Below are positions 44,283 through 56,033 of a DNA stretch of 64,000 nucleotides, piece by piece. This stretch comes from Bedellia somnulentella (lineage: Eukaryota > Arthropoda > Insecta > Lepidoptera > Bedelliidae), in NCBI GenBank assembly GCA_963576735.1, contig OY755188.1:16782745-16846744 (forward strand), in the 5' to 3' direction. Position 1 is the stretch's first letter. Each line of letters begins with the position of its first letter. Below the pieces are notes generated by a model. That model was not told where the DNA came from. It did no database searches and worked only from the letters and a program-made list of their open reading frames with translations. The translations under genes and the position numbers were made by a program.

Positions 44283-45590
44283 ATTCCCTGTGACGAGTCG
44301 AGCTAACTCTTTTGAATTACTGTGATATATTTGATGTTAACTATTACGATCATTTTATTAGAATTACAATTTTACCTATCAGCACATTTCTAAAACGGAG
44401 TATGTGTCTTCCTTTTCTTATCCCATTTCATATTGAAATTAAAAATATTGGCACACTAATCCACCATCCCAAAGTATTTGCCATCCCATCTGTAATAGCA
44501 ACTTATTGTTTTCGAGCTATTTTAATTTTGTAATCACATGGTCATTTATAAGATTATAATTGCATTAGTAGAGAGACGTATATTTTCGTCTGGCTTTCTC
44601 ACTTTTAAATTTAGTTAATTTTCGGTACTTCCGTTTATTTATTTCGGTAAATATACCGTCCGCTCCTACGCTTTACGTCGCATCGTATATTGATCAGCCG
44701 CTTTCTAGAGTTATAACGAATGTCGTTCTTCGGTACTTTACTTGAGTTTAGACTAAAAAACATATGGCTGAGACCATTCGTTTCTCTGCCGCACAGATAG
44801 ACAATCAGGATTGGTTTATATTATAACATAATTTTGGCCTAGAATTTATAAGCATACCAAACAATAAGCCGTTCAACACCCCAATATAACTTGATCTATA
44901 ATCGACCAAACGCGTTATCAGCTAGATGTAAATTTAATTTGCGCAGATACCAGCCTAATATATGTACCAGATAAGAGCGGCCGGTGACGCTTTGTCAACT
45001 GTTGAACTCCGTAAATAACTCTTATCAGCAGATCGCGAGACGCGGCCGACACCTTCACGCGTCACGTGACAGCAGTGTAACCTACTGTTGATGGGAATCA
45101 GTTGCATTAGATCGCAAAATGTCTTGAAAATTATCACAAACCGACACACAAGGCTACAGTCCCAATAAATTAGACACAACTTTAGATTTAACTAATCCTT
45201 GGATACTTTAATCTGTAAGAGCAATAGAGATGAATCAAAAATTGACGATGGCTTTCAACCGCATTAACAAACAATCACGACACGCAGCCGAATATACGGT
45301 TAATTTAGTCGTACCATTAATGAAGTAGCATACAAAGATTAGTTGCATCTTATCTATTGAGTGAAATGGTCTCTCACAGCTGCAAGCGAACTTACTGTCG
45401 ATCTCTACCATGTCAGCATCCATCTGTTAAATATCAAGTGCACAAATCTTGGATTCATATAAATCGTTTATTCGAATTGTAATCATTAACGCAAACCGTA
45501 TGATGCCTGCAGGAATTTGGATAATAGTTAAATAAGATTTCGTAGGTGTATTGTTTTAATACTCTTGGTGTAAGAGCGTCGACGGACGAC
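44283..45590. promoter_or_regulatory. Intron 1 unique DNA with candidate regulatory words
   Basis: No ORF or repeat copy recognised. A compact cluster at 44960-45075 has AGATAAGAG, CTCTTATCAG (GATA-type words) and GTCACGTGAC (E-box). This is suggestive only. Confidence 0.25.
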
Positions 45591-46110
45591 TCGCGGCCGC
45601 CGAGCACCTCCTGCAACGTGTCTTTGATAACCAGTATTCGCCAATGTAACGTAAACTTGCCAGCTTGTTTATTTACCCGCTCGCCCACGCGCCCGCCGCC
45701 GCCGCCGCCGCCAACAAACCCGTGCAAATTGGCGCAGTAAAGTGGTGTCCCGCGGCAATTGTTTCAAGTGGCGGTAATGAGTCGGCTGGTTGCGGGGCGC
45801 GGCCATTGTTTCGGCGCTGGCTCGGCTTCCTGCCCCTAACGACTGTTTTCCGACGCCGCGCTCCCGCTGATTCACTGGTGCGTCAGTGCGCCCACGCACC
45901 TCGTCCTGCCGACCAGCTCCACAAATCGCGTACTCCCTCAGATTATATAAATCTCAATATCGGCTGCATCGCTGCATCGTTCCTGTGCGATGTGAACGTC
46001 CTCGTGCGAACGCTCGCTCGCCCCAGCGCCCCGGACAGCGACGAATACTAAACATCGCCGGTCCTTATTATCGATTCGAGGCGCGGCCGGCGCGTCCCCG
46101 GCTACTGTTT
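45591..46110. promoter_or_regulatory. GC-rich patch in intron 1
   Basis: Starts GCGGCCGCCGAGCACC and includes a (GCC)n run at 45695-45713 and a forkhead-type TGTTTATTTAC at about 45665. It is markedly GC-rich against an AT-rich background. Open frames across it are probably due to base composition. It may be an enhancer or alternative promoter. Confidence 0.3.
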
Positions 46111-46447
46111 CCATTATAATATGTACTGCGTGTCAACTCCACCACTAATTTTATTAAAACCAAACGATAACATCTATGTGAGTACAAGTTTTCCGATCAG
46201 CGCTGCGGGGCGGTGACGGTTATGCTAAACCTTATTTGTAACGACTTGGTTATACGAGTATTTTGAAATTATGAGATAAATATCATCATGATTAAGACTT
46301 AAGTTAAGACTTTCTTACTTTGTATGTTATAGTTGTGTAAAATGTAAAGTATCTTATAAGTAATGTTATGCTTGTAAGCCGGGATTCTTTGTATGTTACT
46401 TTGTATGTATAAGTAAGGAAACCATATACCTAACGTAGATACATGAT

Positions 46448-46520
46448 TTAGGAAGGAAGGTTTGTCGGGTTCGTAACGAGTGGCGATCAATGGTGCCAAT
46501 CCCAAAAAGGATTAATTTTG
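46448..46520 (+). mobile_element. RTE 3' fragment
   Basis: GGAAGGTTTGTCGGGTTCGT and GAGTGGCGATCAATGG match the RTE region at 4290-4325. Confidence 0.5.
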
Positions 46521-46984
46521 TTAGTTCAATTGAGATATTGGTGTAGTCTGTTGATTATCCAAATTATAAATACACCGTAAGTGGGTCCTCACTTCCACAC
46601 GTGTACAACATGTGTCGCGAGCGGCGAGTGGTCCTGCCGGAGCAATGGCGCCGTGCTACTGCGATTGTCTTGTCTGTCGTGCGCTGTATTTACACTCGTC
46701 ACTTACACTTACAAGTTACAATCATAATTACTTGTCATTGTTTAGTTAAACATTTACTCATTTATGGCTGCCACTACACTGATGAACATTGGCAACATCA
46801 CATAAAATATCTTGTTGAATCCCGATATTGCCACAAACTCGTACGTGATACTTGGTTGTTTAGTGTTCTGACTAACGCACTTATTGTCTGGGTAGTGCAC
46901 CCGGGTGACATGCGAAAAGCCGTATCACCGTTTCATACGCTGGTTTATGCCGTGGAGTTTCTAATAGTGCTATTCGTCTTCATT

Positions 46985-47210
46985 ACATACATACATATTC
47001 TCACGCCGTTAGTTCCCATTGGGGTAGGCAGAGACTATCGATCGCCACTTTGTACGATCCTGGCAAACCTCTCTGGCTTCGTTTACATCCATCAATCTTT
47101 TCATACATGCTCATTTATTCTTCATACTGCGGACACCTGCCTTTTTGAGCACATTTTCTATTTGATCTAAATGTGTCCTCCGAGGTCGTCCTCTACTAAC
47201 TTTACCTTCT
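46985..47210 (-). mobile_element. RTE 3' end, longer copy
   Basis: The reversed tail ACATACATACATATTCTCACG is followed by the complement of the RTE 3' region (GGCAGAGACTATCGATCGCC, TGGCAAACCTCTCTGGCTTC, TGTGTCCTCCGAGGTCGTCC). It corresponds to 4190-4380 in reverse. Confidence 0.7.
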
Positions 47211-47269
47211 ACTTACTACTTACTGTCTTCATTATTTTTGTTAATTATTTATTGGATGAGAGAGCAAGA

Positions 47270-47395
47270 CGTCGATCGAGCATGAGCGCGATTTTATCGT
47301 CACGATATCGGTCTGAATGAGATGACAGTGTGTGATACTGTGTAAGTGATGGCTGTTTTATACGACGCGATATCTAGTTAAAAGGTTGCTCGTAC
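47270..47395. mobile_element. Small MITE, copy 2
   Basis: Diverged copy of 5975-6105 (GAGCATGAGCGCGATTTTAT, GATGGCTGTTTTATACGACG, GCTCGTACTAGC). Confidence 0.5.
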
Positions 47396-48249
47396 TAGCT
47401 ATGCAGATATCTTTTTTTATGAATTTTAACCTCTATTTCAACGATACACTAGGTGATGATTGATAGATGCATATAGTGAAACATCATTATTATCGAAGTC
47501 GCTTGTTGAGCTACCAATATTCATGATTTAATCACATATCCAGCTTACACGATGTAGTCCTGATACTCGTGATGATAAATGAACCTCTTGAAGCAAATAC
47601 TCACCCTTATAGAATAGTGACCGCTCCGTTGTATCGGCGATCGCTTTGTCGCCTACTTCTTAAAAAGCTTTGACAAATAGTCATATATTTCTTCAGTTGC
47701 GCAGGAAATCTCATGTACATAAATGAGCTTTAGTTTTTGTACGAAATCGAACGTTTGACTATACCCGGAATCGTTGTTGATATTTCGTAGTATTTAATAT
47801 TTTGTATGCACATACAAAGTATAAAAGTATACGTGGTACAAGAGGTTACTGAGAATTTGTACAGAACATTAAAGCAAAGCTTTAAAAAGTGTTTCTTACA
47901 GATATACAAACATGACATTTGGTAGTTTTTGTAAACTTAAATTTAATTGAATTGCCTATATTTTATAAACGTCGATTCGATCTCAACAGATTATCATTAA
48001 GATGAAGTGGAGTTTGTCATCACTGCTGTGAAATTGATAATTGCTATCTGGAAAGTGATTTTGGCCCTTAGCTTATATTATGCTGTGAAGTGAAGCGAAA
48101 GTCTATTGATACGAGAAACTAAGAAATGGTCATATTTTATCTTTGTAGATTGATGAATCATTCCCATTGCTCCCGATAGCACACTTTCTCTCCGCAAAAT
48201 ATTGATGAAAAGCTCGTCATAGTGTAACAGATGAGATCACTTCGCTTCC
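47396..48249. other. Intron 1, AT-rich, nothing recognised
   Basis: No gene, RNA or repeat copy identified. Confidence 0.4.
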
Positions 48250-48450
48250 GAGTTTGACTGCCGCGTACACTTACACACATAGTTGTACAAACAGCGCGTA
48301 CATAGTCGTGTACAGTACAGTCGCGCGCGACAGTGCTATAGGCGCCTCCCGCGTCGGTGCCCCGCCCCGCCCCGCCTCACCCCGCGCGCTGCTAAATATA
48401 GCGCTCCAAATGACTCTTCTATGGGAATGATGCCTTGTACGGGGTACGGC
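48250..48450. promoter_or_regulatory. GC-rich patch with a MEF2-type site
   Basis: GCGCGCGACAGTGC and CCCCGCCCCGCCCCGCC runs lead to CTAAATATAG at 48392-48401, a perfect match to the MEF2 consensus, embedded in GCGCTG/GCGC. It is likely non-coding regulatory DNA of the host gene. Function is inferred only. Confidence 0.35.
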
Positions 48451-50462
48451 ATCGACCACACCCGACCACACTCCATGCAGTCTGTCATACAAAGGACTTC
48501 AGTTATTAATTCGGAACAATAACAATATTTTTAACTGATGGCTGGTGTTCATTCCTGTGTCATTTTCTGCATTTCTCTAAGTAGATTTAATTAAAATTAA
48601 GACGCTCAAATAACACAATTTCTTGTTTTGAAAGTATTAACAGTTTGACCTTAGTTGGGGATTATTTCTACAACCAGCAGTATTCAAAGTCATCAGCCAA
48701 TAGACGTACTGCTACTCGTGGGTTTCCCCCAAAGATCTCCACAACTACCGATCCAGTGATGCCCTCATCCATCTGCTTCCCGTGACTTCCACTTAGTAGT
48801 CGGTCTATCACGTGACTACTTCACACTTCGCCGTCCTGTACGTGGCCGCCACTCCAAAGCGGCCGTCAGCTTTGCGTGCATTGTGGCCTGCCCATTGTTA
48901 CTTCAGTTTCGAAACTCTTTGGACTATGTCAGTTATGTCACTTCTATTCTAGGGGTTCGATCATTGCCCTTTGGTCGAATCTGAGCCTTCTTAAGTTAAG
49001 AGCCCCATTGTAAAAGCCCATGGCTCTGTGCCGTACGTAAGTCATTACTGGCTACACACATTCTTCATTAATTAATTAATCTTATATTTGGTAGCTTTGA
49101 CAAAAGAATCTAGGCGTACAGTGTTGTGTTCATGTAAAAGCAAGTGTCACATATAACTGCTGCAGTACAAATTAGCCGACGTACGTTGTTTTTGTTTATG
49201 ATGATGATTCGCAGTGATTGTTATTTATTGCTCGTTACATCCAGCCGATTTTATAGCCATATGGATCATATTAAAGACCTTGGCTGCACTAGACCTACAT
49301 AAATTTATATTAGTATCGCTTCTGTTCTGATTCTTCCCGCTCTGCTGTCGGTGATTCAAGGTTAGTGATTATTTATTTTTCTTATTATTTTAATGCTCAT
49401 GACTATATTCATTAACATTTTTAAAAATTATGGTTCGTCCAAACTAGAATTTATAACTACTGAAACCGTGAATGTGAGAAAAAACACCTCAGATTTCGAT
49501 AATTGATATCGCGTCGGAGCATGTTTGTAGTAACACAGAACTGTCTTCCTATTTCGGCGAGCTGATATAAACTTGTCTCCGATGTTTGGTGGAACAATGG
49601 TGGATTGTGTCCGGCGGTGGTAGTGGCGTGACGTTCTCATAACACGCGCTGCCAGCGACGGCGGCGGCGGCGCGGCGTGGGAACTGCAGTAGGGCGGGGA
49701 AGGGGGCGGGCGGGGGTTGACAGTGACCTTCCCATACTAGTAGCTGATAGTGCACGCTATCGGTTTTAAATGCAGTTGTTGTTCTATAAACTGTGATTTA
49801 TGTCGTTGTGCCTTTATCTAATACTTATGTTTCTATTCCGCTCAATACATTCACTCTATGCTTGCTAAAATACATAGATGTGTAGAGGCACCCAATCTTT
49901 ACCAAAACAAAATTTCCAAATTATTATTTTTTCATTTCATGTTATGAGTTTTTGAACATTCTGTTTCCTTCAAGATGGTATTGAGCGCATATGCAATGAG
50001 CCGCCGTGCATCGCCAGACGTGTCTCCGTATCCGCTAACGATCGCGCCGGGGGAGGTGAGGCGCCTCCCCGCTACAACTGCGCTAATAATATCCACCACC
50101 TTTGAACTTTCACCAATACTCGCCCCACTGCGATCGCTTCCTCCTCGCTTTTTGATTTGTCGATGTCCATATGTTAAAACAACGGCTAACACTAGTTTCC
50201 TCTAGTTTGACCAACCCATCCAAGCACTGTTTTATCAGAGTTAAGTTTTTTTTTGTTTCAGTTGAATTATTCATGTGTTAATTTGGTGCTACTATTGGCA
50301 GTCTCTTGCAAGTCGTTGCTACTCTATATATTACTGCTCACCCCGTTCGTGTCGTTGGGAATCAGCAACTTCGCAAATGTTGTATTGCTGGCTTTTGAAT
50401 GATGTTAACTTACATAGTTATGTTTTTTATATCGATGATATCACATTAATGTGTCTTTGTAA
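48451..50462. other. Intron 1 with small GC-rich islands
   Basis: No supported exon. A GC-rich island at 49650-49725 (GACGGCGGCGGCGGCGCGGC) and another at 50005-50070 lie in otherwise AT-rich DNA. Confidence 0.35.
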
Positions 50463-50700
50463 CATGTAACTAACGGCCATTAATCCCAAAAAGGGGTAAC
50501 CAGAGCTTTAGAGCTTGAAACTCCTCAGCCACATTTGGAAGTTGATGGGGGAGTAGATGGTAGAAATAAAGTATCGTTGGTGATGGGTCTCCAACCGCAT
50601 CGCCCAATTATCACTTAAAAATATACCTATACCCTTAGCCGCTTCCTACGACACCCGTGGGTAGAAGGATTTGTGACATTCTAAGCCGGCACTACACGTA
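50463..50700 (-). mobile_element. SINE2 copy
   Basis: GGCCATTAATCCCAAAAAGG to ATTCTAAGCCGGCACTACACG. Complete but diverged. Confidence 0.7.
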
Positions 50701-52559
50701 ACAAAACATACTTCTCCTCAAACAAACATAATTCTCTAAATTCTTCGGGGATTCATCCAAAGACACACTTATCCGAAATGAGCTGCAAAAATCTGTATTC
50801 ATTTATGAAATTATGAAAGCGTCCCAGGCCTCTTCTAAATTATAATTACTAGTTAGTTGCCCGGTTCTTCAGCATAATATTGTTAGCACTGGCTATCCAG
50901 TGAATCCGTCCAGCGATATCTATCGTGGGAGCTCGTTGTGGTCGCGGTGCGAGGCGTGGCGAGGCGGTACGCGTGCTGAATATTGCGTTCATCGGAACGA
51001 GTAAACAGTCTAAAAATACTCCAAATATGAATCAGTACGGCGATGACGGCCCATAAATTAAGCTCACCTCTTAACCGATCACACTTTACTCGACCACGTA
51101 TGTATATGGAGCACCGCCGCCGCGCCGCCGCTCTACGCTGGCCTCAACACTGAAACTGAAATGTAGCGTATAGTTTTATAGTAATGTATTTAAACTGATT
51201 TTAAATTGCTATATGGCGTATTTGACTCTATTTACATTATACATGTGTATATCTTCAGAAAAACTTATCCTTATAGAATGGTTTATTGATTGCACTTTTG
51301 TCAGTTGGCAAAAGATGAGTTAATTAATAACATTTCTGATTCCCAGAAGCACAAAGCTTCTCTGAAGAAAAGGTCTCATGCCATTTATAGATTTGTCAAA
51401 AATATATTGGATCTTACGCGAGCATATTTCTGTCACCAAATCGACCGCAACTAAAAAGTTTCGTCTTTAAACCGCACTATGCAAACTTTAGCAATTACTT
51501 AGTTTTTAAAAATCTCTTTGAGTTGTGGAGTGTCTCAGACCTACGGAAAATAGCAACGACTTGATTCAGATGAGTAAAGTACTGCCTTGAGACAGGAAGA
51601 TGTTCGGTCCTAAGGGATAATGTAGGTTTCTATATATTAATGGTAGAATATTTTAAAATCGGTTCAGTATATCTAAAGTTTATTTTAAAAATAAGTAAGA
51701 TATTTCCTCGTAAAGGCTGAGCGGCCCCGTCGGGTGTAATTGCGACCTTGCTCTGCGCCCGTCTCTCGCCGGTTCATTAGCTGCTCCAGCCACGACTCCA
51801 CGACCATCACTCACACACACCTTATTTGCAAGTAACATCAGTACGAGTACAACACTGTTTCCAGTTTAGTTCATGGTGATTGCAATCATCCTCAATTTAT
51901 TGTATGCTACTTTTTGCATAATTTTTTGAGTTGAAGCGACCCTTTTACTCTCTCTTCTTCATGTTTTTTTTTCCATTTTATATCTAGATTGTCGAAAAAA
52001 CACTAAACTTGTGGGTAGCATGAAGCTTGAGTTTTTTTTTATCTTTCTTTATGTTTGGAAATCATATTTTATCTGAACCATATTTCTTTTTATTTCTGCC
52101 GCTATTGCATCATTTACCTGATTTATAAGGTATCCAGTTTTTTAACCATCGTAAGAATAATTTTCGATAAGTTAATACTAAAGTTGATCCAAGTGCAAAA
52201 TCTGCGTGCAGCTAAACGCTGGTGGTTGTAATCTGGTTTGGAGCGGGAAGAGCAGGCCGTACTCGCGAACCAGTCTGGCGCCCCCCCGCACCGCCCTCGC
52301 CCGCCCCCGGGGCGGCCCCGCGCGCGGCCAAAATAAACAATGGTATCAGCAGCTGCGGGTACAGTTATCACAGCCTCGATAACCTTCGTTGCGCGGGACG
52401 CGGGCGGGAGCGGGGACCCTTTTTATGTTGACTTCTATTTAATTGTATGGCTCCATTATGATTTTAAAGTGTAATTATGAGCGCGTGATACGTAGTAATG
52501 ATAGATAGTCGTTATCGCACCGGAACCCGATCTAATAGCATCCGTCGAGTCGCGTTGAT
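50701..52559. other. Intron 1 with GC-rich patches
   Basis: GC-rich islands at 50930-50990, 51105-51150, 51715-51780 and 52225-52420 (GGGGCGGCCCCGCGCGCGG, followed by a forkhead-like AAATAAACAATGG). No coding exon I can defend. Confidence 0.35.
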
Positions 52560-52653
52560 ATCGATAGTCGTAGAAGTTCCCGAGGGAGGCGGGGCGAGGC
52601 GGCGGCGGTAGGGGTGCGTCGCTCGGAGGCTGCGCGTCAGTCGGTCGCCAGCC
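52560..52653 (+). promoter_or_regulatory. Candidate alternative promoter of the srGAP-like gene
   Basis: GC-rich (GAGGCGGGGCGAGGCGGCGG) with an arthropod initiator-like TCAGT at 52637-52641, directly before the candidate alternative exon. Confidence 0.3.
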
Positions 52654-52720
52654 ATGTTCCACTGCATCGTGCAGCCGCGGCTGGACTGGCCCGCCGCCGA
52701 CCACCATCCGCATCTCAATG
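52654..52720 (+). CDS. Candidate alternative first coding exon
   Basis: ATG at 52654 in a good context (CAGCCATGTT) opens 22 codons, MFHCIVQPRLDWPAADHHPH plus LN and one base, followed by GTATCC as a donor. The phase (1) equals that of the exon at 39441, so splicing to 63485 would give GAG (Glu) and the sequence HLNEIRVQLQEQ. E-IR-QL-EQ fits the family as well as the main exon does. High GC matches both confirmed exons. The donor is only moderate, and transcript support is unknown. Confidence 0.35.
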
Positions 52721-52799
52721 GTATCCGTCACTCTTATCACCACTTTTCAATCATCATCATTGTATAGTTCTCCCTCGAGTGATATTGGTAGCTGTGTGT

Positions 52800-55064
52800 G
52801 CCTGCGGAGGTGTGTGTGTGACGCGCAGCCGGCACCACACCGGCGCAACAGCTGCTAACAATGTGATGCTCGTGTGTTTGTGTGTGTGCGTGATAATAAT
52901 GCAGTTGCAGTTTTTTTGCGATGCTAATATTATTTGGTTTAAGTTATTCGTTTTGTACAGTTGTTTTCATTGTTTGGTTTTTACTAAAATGTCTGAGGTA
53001 GCAAGGTACAGACGGTAATAATAGTCTTTACGATTTGTGTTTGTTAGCGATAATGACTATCTTAGTCATAGTTCAGTGTTTTGGAGGTTTGGGATTTTGC
53101 TTCGAGTTCGAAATCATCACTTTCTTAGTATGCCCTTAAATATTATTTCGAAGTTCACTAGGTGCAACAATGGGTTATGCTAATGTATCGATGTGATATA
53201 TATGCATCTTATCAATAAAGACATCTTATGCATATCAAGACATGACTTTAATTCTATTGTATAACATAAAGATGAGATGGTAGAATATTTATTTTATTTA
53301 TATTTTATTTATTTATTCACATTTACAAATAAAATGCCATTACAGTTAACACCAATGCGACATTTTTTAAATATAATTAGTACACATTAATGGCTAATTA
53401 ATATACATATTAAATTACAACAAAAAAAATAAAATTATATCTAGAAATAAAAACGATGACATATTTCCTATCAAATAACTAATTTTACTATTAAATAATA
53501 TCTAATAAATTATATATTCATACTAACTAATAACAATTACATATATTTTTAAAAAAAAACTTTAAAATGATGAAATACTTATGGTTGGTTCTCTTTACTC
53601 TAAATTCATAAAACATACATAAAAATGATTAGATTTCTTAGATCCTTGCCATTGACTTAAACCATCAGTGAAACAATGTTTACATTATTTTTCTTGCATA
53701 TATTTTTATTTTTTACACGTCTAACATCCTTGGAATTCATAGCTAGAGTCATAACTTAATACCATGCATGGTATTAAGGCGCTTCTTTCAGTTAGTTCTA
53801 GTTCGATTTAAATATTACAGCTACTGTTAAATTTTATACCCTAATTAGCATCAAGCAACAGTCAATGCTAACAAGAATAAATCACGAACGCGAATCTTCA
53901 AAGAATAAAACCACTGTGAAATGAACCAAATCAAATCAATATTATTTGCAAGGCCTATTGTATAACATATTGCCAGTTGAATCAGCTTGCAAACACAAAT
54001 AAGTCGAGACCAGCATCTTCTCATAGCTCGCGGACAGCACGTAATAAGCACCCACCTGTTGCCCATTGTGCTGTGTCAGCTCGGATACTTGTCACCCATG
54101 TGGGCTCCCTTGTTATATTATCTGCTGTTCTTTTATCAGTAACAGCTCTGATTGATTTGTCCTATATATTATTTGGAACCCACTAGGTCAATCTGAATGT
54201 TTATACCTTAAATTTTATCATGTCAGGCATTACGGTCATGCCATGGGCAGGTGTACAATCTTCAATATCAAAGATAAAATTATTCGCATAACAAATAACT
54301 AAATTGCTTTATTGCAATAAAATTAGCAACATTTAAGACTATAAAATTGCGAATTAGTTCATACAAATAATACGAAAGTTTTGATTGTTTCTTAACTTTT
54401 AATTACTCATAGTTCAATTTAAACCTTACATTTAAACTAAAACTTATTATGATCATTATAATAATTTATTATGATTACAAGTCATCACATGACATTACAA
54501 TCTTTTACCCACTAAAATTCCAAAAATGTCTTAAGAATTTCCAATCTGTCGCTTTAGAACCTATTTGGGATTTACGGCGTGAATATATGTTTTAGTTTAA
54601 ATGGCTTATTTTAGGTTATTAATAATCATAATCATTTATTCGTTGTACGAGTAAATGCGGGTTACAAGGTGTGTGTAAAAAAATAGTTGTAAAGCCCCAA
54701 ACACATGATAGTTTTTATGACACCCGCGAGAAGAAATATTTTAGTGCTAATTTAACCCGAAACTACTCAGCTATCAGTGGTTACTTTCGAAATTGGTTGA
54801 CTTCTTTAGATTTATTATTTATTGATGATTTTTCACTCAATCAATACGTATAAATACAGATCGGTTTAGAAGCTTTGCCGCTTCTTTTCGTGAGGGTTTA
54901 AGTGGAAGATAGTATTTCAATTTAACAACCCTGGAAGTTCAGTTTAGTCTAACCAGTATTGGGCCAACACCTCTATTCTGAAGGCACGTTTGGACAATCG
55001 GGAAATGCATACATTTATCTCTGTTTGTACGTATTAATTATCTAGCCAACTTATTTGCTTAACA
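52800..55064. other. Intron 1, mostly AT-rich
   Basis: A reversed LINE-tail-like segment lies at 53290-53560 (TTATTTATTTATTCACATTT). A degenerate SINE2 3' piece is at 54500-54592 (CCCACTAAAATTCCAAAAAT, GATTTACGGCGTGAATATAT). No gene seen. Confidence 0.4.
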
Positions 55065-55300
55065 TACATGGCTGTAAATCCCTGAAAGAGGTAGCCAGAG
55101 CTAAGAAATTGGAAATTCCACTGTCACATTTGGAAGTTGATAGTGTCCAAGATGGTAGAAATAAAGTATCGTTGGCTATGGGTCTCCAACCGCATCGCCC
55201 AAAAATCCATTAAAAAGCCCCTATACCCTTAGTCGCCTCTTATGTACACCCACGGGAAGAAACGGGGTAGTGCTATTCTAAGTCGTCACTACACAGCTTT
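55065..55300 (-). mobile_element. SINE2 copy
   Basis: ACATGGCTGTAAATCCCTGA to ATTCTAAGTCGTCACTACAC, near full length. Confidence 0.7.
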
Positions 55301-55804
55301 ATATGCTTAAATGGCGAAAATCTGGCCTCCTATCATATGGATACACTGTCGAGAGTAAAAAAATAAACATCACACAATGTTCAGATTGTTATCTACTTCT
55401 TTGAGAAGTATGCCGTAAATTTATTGTATGGAAGTTATAATTCTCGTATCTAGATGTAGTTTAATTTATTGCTTCGTTTGATGCGAGTCAATCAATCGCA
55501 AGTGGGTAACAGATCAATGTTAGTGCACCTCCTCCGCAGCACTCCCGCACTGTGACTTGTTTATCAAATATATTACTATTGCTCCTGGTCCGTCACGGAA
55601 ACTATAAATAGGAATGTTTATACGATTTCGGTCGTACTTTTGACCGCCGTTTTATTTCGCACTTACTATTGAAGAATAAAACAAAGATCAAATAATTGTC
55701 CAAGCAGTTTATTTTCACATCTCTTATTTAGCGCAACTCTCGAGATTGTTTTATTAAAAGTTTATTATATAAAACGTAGTTGGTATCTGTCCGGACCATC
55801 CGCA
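55301..55804. other. Intron 1 DNA before the Dong-like element
   Basis: AT-rich, ending in the (AAT)n tract at 55804-55827 that served as insertion target. No gene seen. Confidence 0.4.
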
Positions 55805-55853
55805 ATAATAATAATAATAATAATAAGGCGTAGGGATGTGACGACCCCACCGC

Positions 55854-55977
55854 CCATTGTTGGAATGGCAGGATGAAATGTTTACCAGCTTGCCATTCCA
55901 GCAATGCAAATAGTCAGCGCTTGAGTTTGTAGGTGTTGACCGTGTCTACAAACTGGTCTCAGCGCAAAATAGAGCAA
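55854..55977 (+). other. 5' UTR hairpins of the Dong-like element
   Basis: First hairpin: CATTGTTGGAATGGCA pairs with TGCCATTCCAGCAATG (one G-U pair) at 55855-55909. Second: TGAG-TTTGTAG pairs with CTACAAA-CTCA inside GCGC arms at about 55918-55967. These could be a self-cleaving or translation-related RNA structure, as found at the 5' ends of some related elements. Confidence 0.45.
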
Positions 55978-56033
55978 TAACGGTCTCCCCGGGGCAAGTG
56001 AGCGAAAACCCGGGTGAATCTTCGCTCATCATA

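Noticed and set aside
45665..46051. 128-codon GC-rich ORF as an exon
   Set aside because: Open frames exist on both strands here because of base composition. No splice sites in the right phase and no recognisable domain.
46601..47170. 189-codon ORF as a membrane protein gene
   Set aside because: Its second half runs through an RTE 3' end in antisense and the rest shows no family motif. It is a chance frame.
49975..50055. Alternative first exon (ATG with GTGAGG donor)
   Set aside because: Length is a multiple of three, so the phase does not match the acceptor at 63484.
52340..52358. Tiny alternative start exon with GTACAG donor
   Set aside because: Phase fits but six codons is too short to support, and no promoter feature distinguishes it.
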